A DNA stretch of 64,000 bases, from assembly GCA_949752795.1 (NCBI GenBank), contig OX457057.1:160185980-160249979 (forward strand). Direction: 5' to 3'. The notes under the pieces are model-generated. The model did not search any database. It worked only from the letters and a program-made list of their open reading frames with translations, and had not been told where the DNA came from. Below, one piece after another: positions 45,420 through 56,394 of this stretch. Each line of letters opens with the position of its first letter. The stretch's first letter is position 1. The DNA is from Hyperoodon ampullatus. Taxonomy: Eukaryota > Chordata > Mammalia > Artiodactyla > Ziphiidae. Both the position numbers and the translations under genes were made by a program.

Positions 45420-45577
45420 TGATTGGCTGGGGCCCACCTGGATAATCCGGGATAATCGCCAAGAGCCTTAACGTAATCGCATCTGTGAAGTCTCTTTTGG
45501 CGTGTAAGGCAGCATTCACAGGTTCAGGGGGCTAGGACGGGGACGTATGTGGAGGCCGTTATTCAGCCTCCCACAGG
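45420..45577 (-). repeat. MaLR (MLT1-type) LTR fragment
   Basis: 'ggcccacctggataatccgg', 'ccttaacgtaatcgcatctg', 'cattcacaggttcagggggc', 'ttattcagcctcccaca'. Confidence 0.7.
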
Positions 45578-46248
45578 CAGGCAAGGCAGGCCTGCTCCTC
45601 ATCTGTTGTCATGACATCCATCGGCTGCCATGTCTGCAGTGCCAGGCCACCTGCCCCACCCCCCCTGAGGTGGAGCCCCGCCTCCCAGACGCCTTCCATC
45701 AGCCTCTCCCAAGCCCAGCTTCTGGGACCTGTGACCCGATGCCCTCACTCCCACCCCAGGCTTTCACACCGTCCCTGACCAGCTGCAGGCCCCTGGTCAC
45801 GCCTGCTTTCTCTTGTTAAAGGCACAACAAGGCTGGGCAGTCCTGGGAACCCGTGTCACTGAGGCCAGGACAGCAGTACCTTCTTTGAATTGTTTTTTGG
45901 GGAGAGGAGAGGCTAGAGGGGACAGGCAGGGTGTGTGGGGGGGAGGGGGGAGGTGTCCCTCCGTCTCTTCTGCACTTTTCCTTCCTTCTGTTCTTTCACC
46001 TGCTTCTTCTCTCCCCCGGGACACACTGACGTTTCTGCCTCTTATTCTCCATCCTTCCCACCTCAGCTGGTGACACCCAGGGGCATCAGGCGCACCTGCC
46101 ATACTCAGTGCACCCAGGAGAGCTCACTGAGCCGTTGCTGGTGTCTCTCTCTCACACACAGGGATCGCATTCTGAGTCACCTTCTAAACAACGCTTAATG
46201 ACCAAAGAGGCAAGGGCATGCACCCTGCCCCGCCCCGGCCCAGTGTGA
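45578..46248. other. Unassigned, with a G-run cluster
   Basis: 45918-45950 has four or more G runs (gggg, ggg, ggggggg, gggggg), compatible with a G-quadruplex. Open frames of 86-101 codons look like chance. Confidence 0.4.
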
Positions 46249-46372
46249 CGACAGGAGCTATGGAGCCAGAAGGGCCTGCCCCCAATGCCATCCCTGACTG
46301 GCTGGGAGACCTGACCCCACTGACACTCAAGGTCCACATCTACAAAATGGGTATAATAGCCCTCTTGGGATG
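46249..46372 (+). repeat. MIR SINE fragment
   Basis: 'ctatggagccagaagggcct' and 'ctacaaaatgggtataatag' in MIR order. Confidence 0.65.
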
Positions 46373-47218
46373 GCCCCCCATTCGTGGTCCCCAAAATCCT
46401 GGCATAACTTTACAAAATATCCTTGATGTGGAAGAATCTTTGTAACAATTGAACAAGGAAGAAACAGAGATCATGGCTGCAGGAACCTCAGGAGGTGCAC
46501 TAGGCACCTGGTGTCAGAGGTCATGGGGACCCACAGCACCCAGCCAAGCCTTGACCAGAACTGGCTCCAGCTGTCGTGACCCTACTACACGCTTGGACAG
46601 TCCCAGGCCTTTCTCCACCCTCCCCTCCTTGCCCCCATACAGCCCAGAGGGGCAACAGAAGGGGTCTCTAGAGCAATCTTGTCTCATTTCACCACGCACC
46701 GGTAAGTCCAGCATCGTCCTTCGAGGAAACAGCTTCCCCAGAAGTCAGTACCGGCTGGCTCCAATCAGGGCCGTGAAAGGCTGTAGGTGTCTGACCTCCT
46801 TTATGTGGTTCTGCCTTGAGAAGCTAAGTAAAGACTGGAGAGAGAGGTGAGAAGAGAGCGTCCTTCCTACATTCAGGGTTATCTGATTAGAATAACTGTC
46901 CAGCAACTAACCTCAGGTTGGTTATGGGTAGGGGGCCGTCCTGAGGTAATGTGAGGAAAGCACACAACAAGCCCTCGGTAGCGCTAGTCTACCCCCCGCC
47001 TCACTGCTTTGTGGGGGGACCTTGTGCAGGTCCCCCAAAGTCTCTGAGTCTCAGTCTCAGGTTAAATGAGCTGCCCACTGGCTTGACTACCTCACGAGAC
47101 CCAAACACAGTAATGTGTGTGAGGGTCACCTTGAAATGACTGGAACACACATACAAATACATTACATAAAAGAACAATGAGGAATAAAGGAAACAAAACA
47201 AAATAATTGGCTAGGTGG
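46373..47218. other. Unassigned sequence
   Basis: A 133-codon plus frame (46449-46850) has no recognised domain. Weak MIR resemblance near 47035-47060. Confidence 0.35.
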
Positions 47219-47491
47219 TGTATTAGTTTCCTAGGCTGTCATAACAAAGTCTCACAAACTGAGTGACTTAAAACAACAGAAACCTATTGTCTCACATTCT
47301 GAAAGCCAGAAGTCCAAAATCGAGGTGTCAGCAGGGAGAGAACTGTTTCCAGTCTTTCTTCTACCTTCTGTAGCCTCAGGTGTTCTTTGGCTTATAAATA
47401 CATCACTCCAACCTTCCATCTTTACATGACACTCCCCCTATGTCTTCACACTATTTTCCCTCTGTGTGTGTCTATCTCTGTGTTTTAAAAT
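47219..47491 (-). mobile_element. MaLR LTR, first part of a split copy
   Basis: 'gtgtattagtttcctaggct', 'aacaaagtctcacaaactga', 'gccagaagtccaaaatcgag'. Continues at about 48645 after several insertions. Confidence 0.85.
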
Positions 47492-47499
47492 GCACCTGG

Positions 47500-47671
47500 T
47501 GCTTTGTGACCACCTAGAGGGGTGGGATAGGGAGGGAGGGAGGGAGACGCAAGAGGGAGGGGATATGGGGATATATGTATACGTATAGCTGATTCACCTT
47601 GTTATAAAGCAGAAACTAACACAACAATGTAAAGCAATTATATTCCAATAAAAATGTTAAAAAAAAAAAAC
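47500..47671 (+). mobile_element. L1 3' end, truncated, in the MaLR LTR
   Basis: The last 170 bp of an L1 with an A tail. Duplication gcacctgg (47492-47499 and 47672-47679). Confidence 0.9.
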
Positions 47672-47689
47672 GCACCTGGGATTTCCATT

Positions 47690-48187
47690 TTTTTCAGGTA
47701 TGGTGAGACCAAGCGCTCAGAAGATGATTGCCATTGAAAAGAGAGTTTGTTACTCATAGTCCTCAAGAGGAGGGGACAACCCACATCACACAGGGCCACA
47801 CAGGGAAGCACCAGGATTGGTCAGGAGGCAGAGGAGAGGAGAAAGTGTGGGCAGGGGTCCTTATTGTGGTTTTCGCAGGAAGTAATGAGGAAGGCATAGT
47901 AAACAAGCTGAGTAGGTTTAGGATTGGATAGTTCAAATAATTTCAGCAGGCTCTGGGCTGTGGTGTGGTCCCTAGTTGTCCAGGACATGGCCCTACGTTG
48001 ATTAGGAATATTGCCTCCTGAGTGGAAGAGCCAGATAGAGGAGATGCTTTGGAGTGTGGGCTCTGGATTGGTTAGTCTGCGTACGAAAGGCATGTTTCTG
48101 TGCAGGTCCTTTGCTACTTCTGGGAACCGTTTACCCCGGGAGAGACAGTCTCACCCCAGTCACTGAAGCCCCAGATACCAGAGGATC
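47690..48187. repeat. LTR-like insertion, family unassigned
   Basis: About 500 bp between two parts of one MaLR LTR, so probably inserted. 'agtcctcaagaggaggggac' and 'ggtccttattgtggttttcg' recall an old LTR, but no TATA or polyadenylation signal was found. Confidence 0.3.
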
Positions 48188-48203
48188 AAGAATACAGAAA
48201 ATA

Positions 48204-48405
48204 GGGCTTCCCTGGTGGCGCAGTGGTTGAGAGTCTGCCTGCCGATGCAGGGGACACGGGTTCGTGCCCCGGTCCGGGAGGATCCCACATGCCGCAGAGC
48301 GGCTTGGCCCGTGAGCCATGGCCGCTGAGCCTGTGCGTCCGGAGCCTGTGCTCCACAACGGGAGGCGCCACAACAGTGAGAGGCCCGCGTACCGCAAAAA
48401 AAAAA
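48204..48405 (+). mobile_element. CHR-type SINE, short form
   Basis: Duplication aagaatacagaaaata (48188-48203) and aagaatgcagaaaata (48406-48421), one mismatch. Confidence 0.95.
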
Positions 48406-48421
48406 AAGAATGCAGAAAATA

Positions 48422-48605
48422 AATAACCAACAAGGACCTACTGTATATAGCACAGGGAACTCTGCTCAATATTCTGTAATAACCTAAATGGGAAAAGGAT
48501 TTGAAAAAGAATAGATACATGTATATGTATAACTGAATCACTTTGCTGTACACCTGAAACTAACACAACATTGTTAATCAACTATACTCCAATATAAAAT
48601 AAAAA
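48422..48605 (+). mobile_element. L1 3' end, truncated
   Basis: 'ggacctactgtatatagcac', 'caatattctgtaataaccta', 'tcaactatactccaatataa'. Confidence 0.85.
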
Positions 48606-48644
48606 GTAAAGAATAGAGAAAATAAGAAAATAGAGTTAATATAC

Positions 48645-48832
48645 TCAGAGTCCAAATTTCCCCTGTTTATAAGGACAACAGTTATCTTGGATTAGGGCTC
48701 ACCCTAATAACCTCATTTTAACAACTTGATTACCTATAAAGACACTATTTCCGAATAAGGCCACATTCTGAGGTACTGTGGGTCAGGACTTCAACATATC
48801 TTCTTCACAGGACATAATTCAATCCATTCAGA
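48645..48832 (-). mobile_element. MaLR LTR, last part of the split copy
   Basis: 'tcttggattagggctcaccc', 'cgaataaggccacattctga', 'cataattcaatccattcaga' complete the LTR begun at 47219. Confidence 0.82.
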
Positions 48833-49015
48833 CAAGGAAGCATAAACTTTTTCAGTGAAAGGCCAGATAGTGAATGTCTTAGACTGTCACGGGAGAGCAG
48901 CCACAGACAATAGGCAAATGAGTGAGCATGGCTATGTTCCAGTAAAACTTTATTAACAAACTAGGCAGTGGGCCAGACATGGCTCACAGGCCATAGTTTG
49001 CCAACCCCTAACTTA
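48833..49015 (-). repeat. Non-autonomous hAT-like (MER) element
   Basis: 'tttttcagtgaaaggccaga', 'cagtaaaactttattaacaa' and 'catagtttgccaacccc' match the reverse of a common mammalian MER element with a ttggcaaacta-type end. Confidence 0.65.
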
Positions 49016-49108
49016 GAAGACAGATTTTCAAAGTAAGAAAAAAAAAGAAAGGGTTCGTGCAGCCTTTCTGAAAGAGGGAATTCCACCCAGGAAATAAAAG
49101 CCGGGAGC

Positions 49109-49317
49109 GGGCTTCCCTGGTGGCGCAGTGGTTGAGAGTCCGCCTGCCGATGCAGGAGACACGGGTTCGTGCCCCGATCTGGGAAGATCCCACATGCCGC
49201 GGAGCGGCTGGGCCCGTGAGCCATGGCCGTTGAGCCTGCGCGTCCAGAGCCTGTGCTCCGCAACGGGACAGGCCACAACAGTGAGAGGCCCACATACTGC
49301 AAAAAAAAAAAAAAAAA
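49109..49317 (+). mobile_element. CHR-type SINE, short form
   Basis: Duplication aaaagccgggagc (49096-49108) and aaaagtcgggagc (49318-49330). Confidence 0.95.
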
Positions 49318-49330
49318 AAAAGTCGGGAGC

Positions 49331-49739
49331 AAATTTTGAGTCCCCAGAAGCATTAGGGGCAGAGTCAATGCAGATCTAGCCCAGGGTCTGGGCTCGGAGA
49401 CTTGGATTCACAATGAGGGACGGCAGAGGGCCGGGGAGGATCCCTCACAAGCCCTAGAGGGGCCGAACTTACAGAAAGACCCCGTGACTTGCCTCACAGC
49501 CACTAGAGGTGGGAAGCAAACCCAGGTGTTCTGATTGGAGGCTGAGTTTGTAACCGCACGCCTCCGGAGGGGCGGGGCCTGGCTACTCCAGATGACAAGG
49601 GCCAGAGAGCCTGGAAGGAGCTGGTGGCGAGCAGAAGTGGGCGGGTCATTAGAGTCATGGACATCAGGCTCACCCCTGAAACGTCTTTAGGGAGGGTCCT
49701 TATTAACACCCCACCCACAAAAGCGGCTGAGATGGGACA
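49331..49739. other. Unassigned sequence
   Basis: GC-rich (gaggggcggggcctgg, about 49567). A MIR-like patch near 49495-49530 is too short to call. Confidence 0.35.
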
Positions 49740-50300
49740 GCTTTACTCTGAATTGGCAAAGGCTCTATGAATTGTTAAACATACGTTAATAATTAAACAT
49801 CCAGGGAATCAGTTCACCAGGACTGTAAGGAAATAAAAGCAGAAGCAAGGTCAGGAGACTAAGGGCAAGACACTAATTGTGCCTATTTTGCTGCGTCATA
49901 GAATTTCGCCCTTATTGGCCGTCATATTCACACCTCATTGAAAATCCATTAAACCAATGGCTGGGCCCTTAACCCTGACTTTCAGGCAGAAGTTTCCCTT
50001 GGGCACAGTTTTTGACTAGGGTCCCTTCATTAATACTAGCGTAATTGCTTGTAGCTGGAGGATTGTGATTACATACCACTATTTAAATATGGAGGAGGAG
50101 CACTAGAGGCTTAATCTTTGCATTGTTTTAATTTTTTAATAAGAATGGACTTACCTCCCTCGGGCAAGATAATATATTAAAACTTGAATTTTTAAAACAG
50201 CGGGTAATGACTCAATTTACAAGAGAATTCACTATAGGATTTCTTAAATAGTGAGTTCCCAGAGCAATAAAAATTCTTTGATTTACAAATTTTCAATTTG
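49740..50300. other. Repeat-free AT-rich block, possible regulatory element
   Basis: Dense TAAT/ATTA cores (acgttaataattaaac, cactaattgtg, cattaatac, cgtaattgc, gcttaatc, tttttaataag) and gggtaatgactcaat, with no identifiable transposon. The composition is that of many conserved non-coding enhancers, but conservation cannot be seen here. Confidence 0.3.
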
Positions 50301-50813
50301 CCAGCATCTTTTCCATATTATAACTCGAGTGTAGAGGCTGTATTTGAAAAAGAAACACAATTGCTAATGAGTACCCTAGTGACAGCTGAGCAAGAAAGAA
50401 ACACTTGCATTTATAAACAGGGTGGCCAGAAGGCATATTTTAAGGACACCTTGAAGGACACCTTTGAGACTGATGTCTCAAAGCCTGGGATAGGGCTCTG
50501 ACCTGCTAGGACACACAAGGCAGACAGATGAACCAAAGAGGAAACATCAGTCAGAGAAGAGGAGACCCAGAGACCAGACTGCAGTTTGGAGCTACTGCAT
50601 TTAGAAGCTCTTTATGTGTGTACAGACGGTAAAGCCCCAGGTTTCCGGAAAAGGAGCTCTGACCCCTCCATCCCTCAGCCACACGCAGTGAGACAAATTT
50701 ACCCAGCACCACTTCAGATACTTCCTGTTATAAAGCCTGGGAGAATACTAAAGACCTTTCCCATAAAACAGTGGCTTCTCTTAGCATTTCATTACCTCCA
50801 TTGCTCTGCATTT
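50301..50813. other. Unassigned sequence
   Basis: A 67-codon frame (50298-50501) has a short internal copy of aaggacacctt. No motif. Confidence 0.35.
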
Positions 50814-50828
50814 AAAACCAGCCATGTG

Positions 50829-51050
50829 GGCTTCCCTGGTGGCGCAGTGGTTGAGAGTCCGCCTGCCGATGCAGGGGACACGGGTTCGTGCCCCGGTCTG
50901 GGAGGATCCCACATGCCGCGGAGCAGCTGGGCCCGTGAGCCATGGCCGCTGGGCCTGTGCATCCGGAGCCTGTGCTCCGCAATGGGAGAGGCCACAACAG
51001 TGAGAGGCCTGCATACCGCAGGAAAAAAAAAAAAAAAAAAAAAAAAGAAT
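50829..51050 (+). mobile_element. CHR-type SINE, short form
   Basis: Perfect 15-bp duplication aaaaccagccatgtg (50814-50828 and 51051-51065) and a long A tail: a well-preserved insertion. Confidence 0.96.
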
Positions 51051-51171
51051 AAAACCAGCCATGTGACATTGCAATACCATCTTCCAGATGTGTGGCAACC
51101 AAGTCTGTAGACTCAACTGAGTAGTAATTGTTGCTAATTCTTGCTAAGGTCTGGATTTGACTAATGACTTA

Positions 51172-51178
<7 letters not shown>

Positions 51179-51227
<49 letters not shown>

Positions 51228-51416
51228 GGTAGGCGGGCCTCTCACTGTTGTGGCCTCTCCCCTTGCGGAGCACAGGCTCCGGAGCACAGGCTCAGTGGCC
51301 ATGGCTCACGGGCCCAGCCGCTCCGCGGCATGTGGGATCCTCCCAGACCGGGGCACAAACCCGTGTCCCCTGCATCGGCAGGCGGACTCTCAACCACTGC
51401 GCCACCAGGGAAGCCC
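51179..51416 (-). mobile_element. CHR-type SINE with a very long T run
   Basis: Reverse SINE; uninterrupted T from 51175 to 51225 (51 bases). Perfect duplication gacttactctttt (51166-51178 and 51417-51429). A partial repeat of 'ggagcacaggctc' replaces the usual cgcgcaggctc. Confidence 0.95.
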
Positions 51417-51429
51417 GACTTACTCTTTT

Positions 51430-51985
51430 AGTTGTAGTTTTTAGAGTAAATTCAAGGTCACCCCTATATTCGCATCACGCTCACTCTCTTGCATTTCCTT
51501 ATGTTTTTGTGAGGCAGGGCGAAAGGTGTAGAGTTGACACGCTGAGAATTGCCCAGTAGCCTCGCCACACAGACGTGTGTCCCATTTGTAACCATCAATT
51601 GTCCAAGCTGGGGCAGGGCAGGGTAAGGGGTTGCCTGGCATGTGGTTCCCAGAATTTAATACATCACACACCAGTAAAATGTGCACACAAAGTGTGGGCT
51701 CCTGCAGAGAATTGAGAATTTTTATTTACAAAATAGGAACACTTAATCAATAATCTATCATGTGCTATGACCATCATTCCATAAAAGAATAAATATATTA
51801 ACAGCAACAAAGTCAGAAGGACAACCTCCAAGCATTCCCTCAAGCAAGATAGGTGATAATCTGACATTGATTTTATATATTAAAAAACATGATTCATATT
51901 TGTCTCATTCTGCTGCACATTGGTGGAAATGTTCCTCACGGACGTACAAACATCAGTGCAATAACAAGAACAGACAGTGTGGAAA
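51430..51985. other. Unassigned sequence
   Basis: AT-rich second half. 'aatttttatt' (51716-51725) would be an AATAAA on the minus strand, but no coding sequence supports a 3' UTR. Confidence 0.35.
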
Positions 51986-51997
51986 CCACTGCCGCAG

Positions 51998-52322
51998 ACC
52001 TTTGCTGTCCAATTCAGTGGCCACTAGTCACATGTGGCTGTTAAGCACTTGCAATGTGGTTGGTCTGAACTTAGATGTGCTGTAATTGTAAAATTCACAC
52101 CAAATTTCAGAAACTTGGTACAAGAAAAAGAAAAGTATATCTCTTGGTAATTTTTATATTGAATGTGTGTCAAAATGATAATATTCTGGATATATTAATA
52201 TATCATTAAGATGAATTTAACAGTTTTTTTACTTTTTGAAAAATGATGCTACTAGGAAATTTTTAATTACTTTGTGACTCACATTGTATTTCTACTGGAC
52301 AGTGCTGCTTAGACGAGCAGCA
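51998..52322 (-). repeat. Non-autonomous DNA transposon (hAT-like MER)
   Basis: Ends form short inverted repeats (ttgctgtccaat at the left, tggacagtgctgc at the right). Interior 'gtggctgttaagcacttgc' and an AT-rich core fit a common mammalian MER element read in reverse. Confidence 0.6.
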
Positions 52323-52529
52323 TCCACCTGAAAATGTTAGATGCCATTGAGGTAGTTTATAGCTTTTGATTATATTCTTATATATTTTATATACTTGGCA
52401 TTGAAATACCAAATAAATAGGACTTGAATTTATGTTTCCATGCAGGGCAGGGAAGTTATGACTATGAGAACCTTAATGTGTTCAAGACGAACTGACTGGT
52501 CTTGGGGCAACTTAAACTTGCTGTTCCAG

Positions 52530-53117
52530 GGGACTTCCCTGGTGGTGTAGTGGTTGGGAATCCGTCTGCCAATGCAGGGGACATGGGTTTGAGCCCTGGT
52601 CCGGGAAGATACCACATGCCACGGACCGACTAAGCCCGTGCGCCACAACTATTGAGCCTGCGCTCTAGAGCCTGCGAGCCACAACCACTGAGCCCGCGTG
52701 CCACAACTACTGAAGCCCGTGCACTCTAGGGCCCGTGCTCCGCAACAAAGAGAGGCCACCGCAATGAGAAGCCTCCGCACCGCGAAGAAGAGTGGCCCCC
52801 GCTCACCACAACAAGAGGGGGCCCTTGAGCATCAACGAAGACCCAACGCAGCCAAAAATAAATAAATAAATTTATTTAAAAAACAAAAGAGGGCCTCCCT
52901 GGTGGCGCAGTGGTTGAGAGTCCGCCTGCCGATGCAGGGGATACGGGTTCGTGCCCCGGTCTGGGAGGATCCCATATGCCACGGAGCGGCTGGGCCCGTG
53001 AGCCATGGCCGCTGAGCCTGCGCATCCGGAGCCTGTGCTCCGCAACGGGAGAGACCACAACAGTGAGAGGCCCGCGTACCGCAAAAAAAAAAAAAAAAAA
53101 AAAAAACAAAAGAAAAT
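52530..53117 (+). mobile_element. CHR-type SINE, long form, hosting another SINE
   Basis: Perfect 13-bp outer duplication cttgctgttccag (52517-52529 and 53118-53130). The body (about 350 bp) ends 'aagacccaacgcagcc' plus (aaat)n, and its A-rich tail contains the SINE at 52891. Confidence 0.96.
52891..53100 (+). mobile_element. CHR-type SINE, short form, in the tail of another SINE
   Basis: Perfect 13-bp inner duplication aaaaaacaaaaga (52878-52890 and 53101-53113). Inserted after the host SINE, so younger. Confidence 0.96.
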
Positions 53118-53130
53118 CTTGCTGTTCCAG

Positions 53131-53430
53131 ACTATACAGTTGATGCCCATTGTGGCCACTAGAGGGCAGTAGCGTATATAAAATGTGAACTTCCTCACAA
53201 ACATTACCTGAGAAGACACTGCAGGCAAAGCCATTACAAGGGAGACACTCAGTAATTAGAGCTGATCCGCTTTCCCTTGCTCTTAAGTGCCATATGCCTC
53301 TAGAGGAGCGAGAGGCCGCAGAGGACTAGGTAGAGCTTGAGTTGGCCCTTAAACTGTGAGTGAGGTGCAGACAGCAGCAAAGCAGAACAGCCATTCTGTA
53401 TGAAAGAAATCATGTTCAAGGGCAGGTGTT
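53131..53430. other. Unassigned sequence
   Basis: No repeat recognised. Confidence 0.35.
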
Positions 53431-53562
53431 CCAAGATCCAAGCTGTAGAGTCAGGTTTACCTTCCTGGCTCTGCTACTAACAATGTGTGGAGCCCAAAGC
53501 AAGACACTGGGCCTCAGTTTCTTCCTCTGTGAAATGAGGAGGCAGAGAGAAGTGAACTTTAA
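53431..53562 (+). repeat. MIR SINE fragment
   Basis: 'cttcctggctctgctactaa', 'gcctcagtttcttcctctgt', 'gtgaaatgaggaggc'. Confidence 0.75.
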
Positions 53563-54272
53563 GGCAACCTCCAACCTCAGCATTCATTCCATACTTTCAA
53601 GTGTAAACCCTGTGGGCCTGGTGTTATCACAGGCTTGGTGAAAAGAGTAGTAATTATAGGACTTACACACAGGCACAATAGTGCTGTAAATTCATGCTTT
53701 AAGGTCCCCTCTGCTCCAAACACTTAACAATAACAGGTAAAATACAAAAAATTAAAAGTCAAAGAATTACTCAAAAAGATCAGCATCTCCAAGGGTTACA
53801 GCAGAGACACAGCGCTGTAAACTGGGATGATGCTTGCGATTGTGAGGCTCCAGGGCAGGGAACAGGCAGAGGTGGTGAGGAGCTTTCCTCCTGTGATGAG
53901 ATGGGGAATACCACATGAGGAGGGGTCCCCAACTCAGGGACTGTGTGGGGCTCCCATACACAACGACCAGGGGTATAAAACACATAACAAACTGCTTCCA
54001 GGGCTGAGGCTTATACAAAGCTTCATACCCCCAAATAAGGAGGAACCTGGTCCCTGGCCCAGTGACAGGATCAGAAATATCCCCAAATCATGACAGCATG
54101 GATACCTGAGCTGATGATAGAAATCTGGTTCTGAACTGGGGGCTATGGAGGCCAAGAGGAAGTAACTTCAAAACCACTAGGCTGGGAAGGGGTGAGCACC
54201 AGAGAGATCAAAATTACTAATAATAAGTCCCCCCAAGAGAAAGACTAAGAGCAGTCCAAAATTGCAATTAAT
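53563..54272. other. Unassigned sequence
   Basis: Overlapping plus and minus frames of 67-88 codons without motifs. Confidence 0.35.
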
Positions 54273-54282
54273 AAATGCAATT

Positions 54283-54760
54283 AAAGAAGATGCAGTACAT
54301 ATATACAATGGAATATTACTCAGCCATAAAAAGAATGAAATAATGCCACTTGCAGCAACATGGAGGGACCTAGAGAATATCATACCAAGCAAAATAAGTC
54401 AGAAAGAGAAAGACAAATACCATATGAAATCACTTATAGGTGTAATCTAAAATATGACACAAATGAACATATCTATGAAAGAGAAACAGACTCAGAGACA
54501 TAGAGAACAGACCTGTGGTTGCCAAGAAGGAGGGGAGTGGGAGAGGGAAGTATTGGGAGTTTGGGATTAGCAGATATAAACTAGTATACATAGGATGGAT
54601 AAACAACAAGCTCCTACTGTGTGGCACAGGGAACTGTATTCAATATCCTGTGATAAACCATAGTGAAAAAGAATACATATGTGTATAACTGAGTCACTTT
54701 GCTATACAGCAGAAATTAACACAACATTGTAAATCAACTACACTTCAATAAAATTTTTTT
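54283..54760 (+). mobile_element. L1 3' end, truncated
   Basis: ORF2 C-terminus (YNGILLSHKKNEIMPLAATW) and 3' UTR. Perfect 10-bp duplication taaatgcaat (54273-54282 and 54761-54770). Confidence 0.93.
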
Positions 54761-54844
54761 TAAATGCAATGACAGGAAGTGAATTCACTTCAGGTGAAGT
54801 GAAAATAGTCGGGCAATCTGATACTGACTTTTAAAAAAGAATTC

Positions 54845-55025
54845 ATTATTTATTCAGCAAATATTTCAAGTACCTACAATTCTCAGATATTGTTTTAAGT
54901 GTTGAAGATATAATAATAAACAAAAAATAACTGCCCTCACGAACTACATTCTAATGGAAGAGCCAGGCAATTTTTCAAAATTGCATAATATGCCAAGCAG
55001 TAACAAGTGCTATGAAGAAATGTTT
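54845..55025 (-). repeat. L2 LINE 3' end
   Basis: 'atttattcagcaaatatttc', 'ctgccctcacgaactacatt', 'aagcagtaacaagtgctatg'. Confidence 0.7.
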
Positions 55026-55079
55026 AGGATCCTCAAAGATCCTATATATAAACATACAACCATATATAAAATCATAAAT

Positions 55080-55800
55080 TATAAAACAACAAATAAGCAA
55101 AATTAAACAAAAGCAAGTTAGGAAAAACAACCAATAAAATGAAAAATATAGTCATTGAAATACATAAACTCAGTAGTGGTAGATAAATGCTATGAAGTCA
55201 CAGTGGAAGAGAGATTAATTAGAAGGCAGTACTGAAGAAATCACCCATAAAACAGCACAAAGAGAGAAAATGTATTTTTAAAAACATGAAAGAACAGTTA
55301 ACAGCCATGGAAGGTAGACTGACAGGCACCAACATACAGCTAATAGGGATTCTAGAAGAAAAGAACAGAAGGAATGAGAGAAAAGTGATGTCCAAAGAGA
55401 TAACATCTGGAGTTTTCCGGTATTAAAGTTAGAATTCACTAAGAACTCTAAATATGGATATACAGGAACTTGTATTTTCACAATGATGTGTCCAAGTGCC
55501 CATACATCATAGTGAAACTTCAACATATGTAAGGATAGAGAAATAAATCATAACCGAAAAAATAAGACTACCTACAAAAAAGAAAGAAAAACTGATGGTA
55601 GCAACATCAGCAACAGATGCCAGAAGACGTGGGAGGAACTCCTGAAAAGTGCTGAGAGAAACTTACTAATCAACATAGAATTCTATACCCAGATTAACTA
55701 TTGTTCATTCAAGAGTGAGAAGAAAAAAATATATATGTACATTTTCAGGCACACAATAATAATTCTTTCAGTACAGCTCTAGGGCCCATGGGCTGTAATA
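55080..55800 (+). repeat. Old L1/HAL1-type ORF1 fragment
   Basis: 'catcagcaacagatgccaga' and 'acatagaattctatacccag' are typical of the ORF1 3' part of old L1 or HAL1. No long frame remains. Confidence 0.6.
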
Positions 55801-55890
55801 AAAGAAATTACAGCCCATAGGCCCCAGGTAAAAGAAGTACTAAGGAGTGAAATCACAATGGAAATTATAAAAATTAAGAAGTAAGCAACA

Positions 55891-56183
55891 GGGGCTTCCC
55901 TGGCGGCACAGTGGTTGAGAGTCTGCCTGCCAATGCAGGGGACACGGGTTCAAGCCCTGGTCTGGGAGGATCCCACATGCCGGGGAGCAACTGGGCCCGT
56001 GGGCCACAATTACTGAGCCTGCGTGTCTGCAGCCTGTGCTCCGCGACAAGAGAGGCCGCGATGGTGAGAGGCCCGCGCACCGCGATGAAGAGTGGCCCCC
56101 ACTTGCCACAGCTAGAGAAAGCCCTCGCACAGAAACGAAGACCCAACACAGCCATAAATAAATAAATAAATAAATTTTATAAA
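55891..56183 (+). mobile_element. CHR-type SINE, intermediate form
   Basis: About 290 bp ending 'aagacccaacacagcc' plus (aaat)n. Duplication aagaagtaa (55876-55884 and 56184-56192). Confidence 0.93.
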
Positions 56184-56259
56184 AAGAAGTAACAAAAGTA
56201 CAACATATCTGAACAGCAATATCAATAACAGCTTTGATATGTTGCTTTCAGCAATAAGC

Positions 56260-56365
56260 CAGGAATTATATTAGACATTTCATAAGTAGTATATCTCTCA
56301 GCCCTCACGGTCAGGTTATGACCTAGGCATTGTTAACTCTTTTGTAAGGATGAGAAAACTTTCTG
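56260..56365 (-). repeat. MIR SINE fragment
   Basis: 'cagccctcacggtcaggtta' and 'ttttgtaaggatgagaaaac' in reverse MIR order. Confidence 0.55.
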
Positions 56366-56394
56366 GTAGAACAATATAATCATGCTGTTAAGGA

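Noticed and set aside
46449..46850. 133-codon plus-strand frame
   Set aside because: Starts near a MIR remnant, low-information Ser/Pro-rich composition, an opposing frame overlaps it and no domain is visible.
50829..51050. CHR SINEs as functional tRNA genes
   Set aside because: They keep box A- and B-like promoter motifs but have no cloverleaf 3' half, and they carry A tails and duplications.
51716..51725. Minus-strand AATAAA as the end of a gene
   Set aside because: No coding exon or conserved 3' UTR signal nearby; AT-rich chance match.
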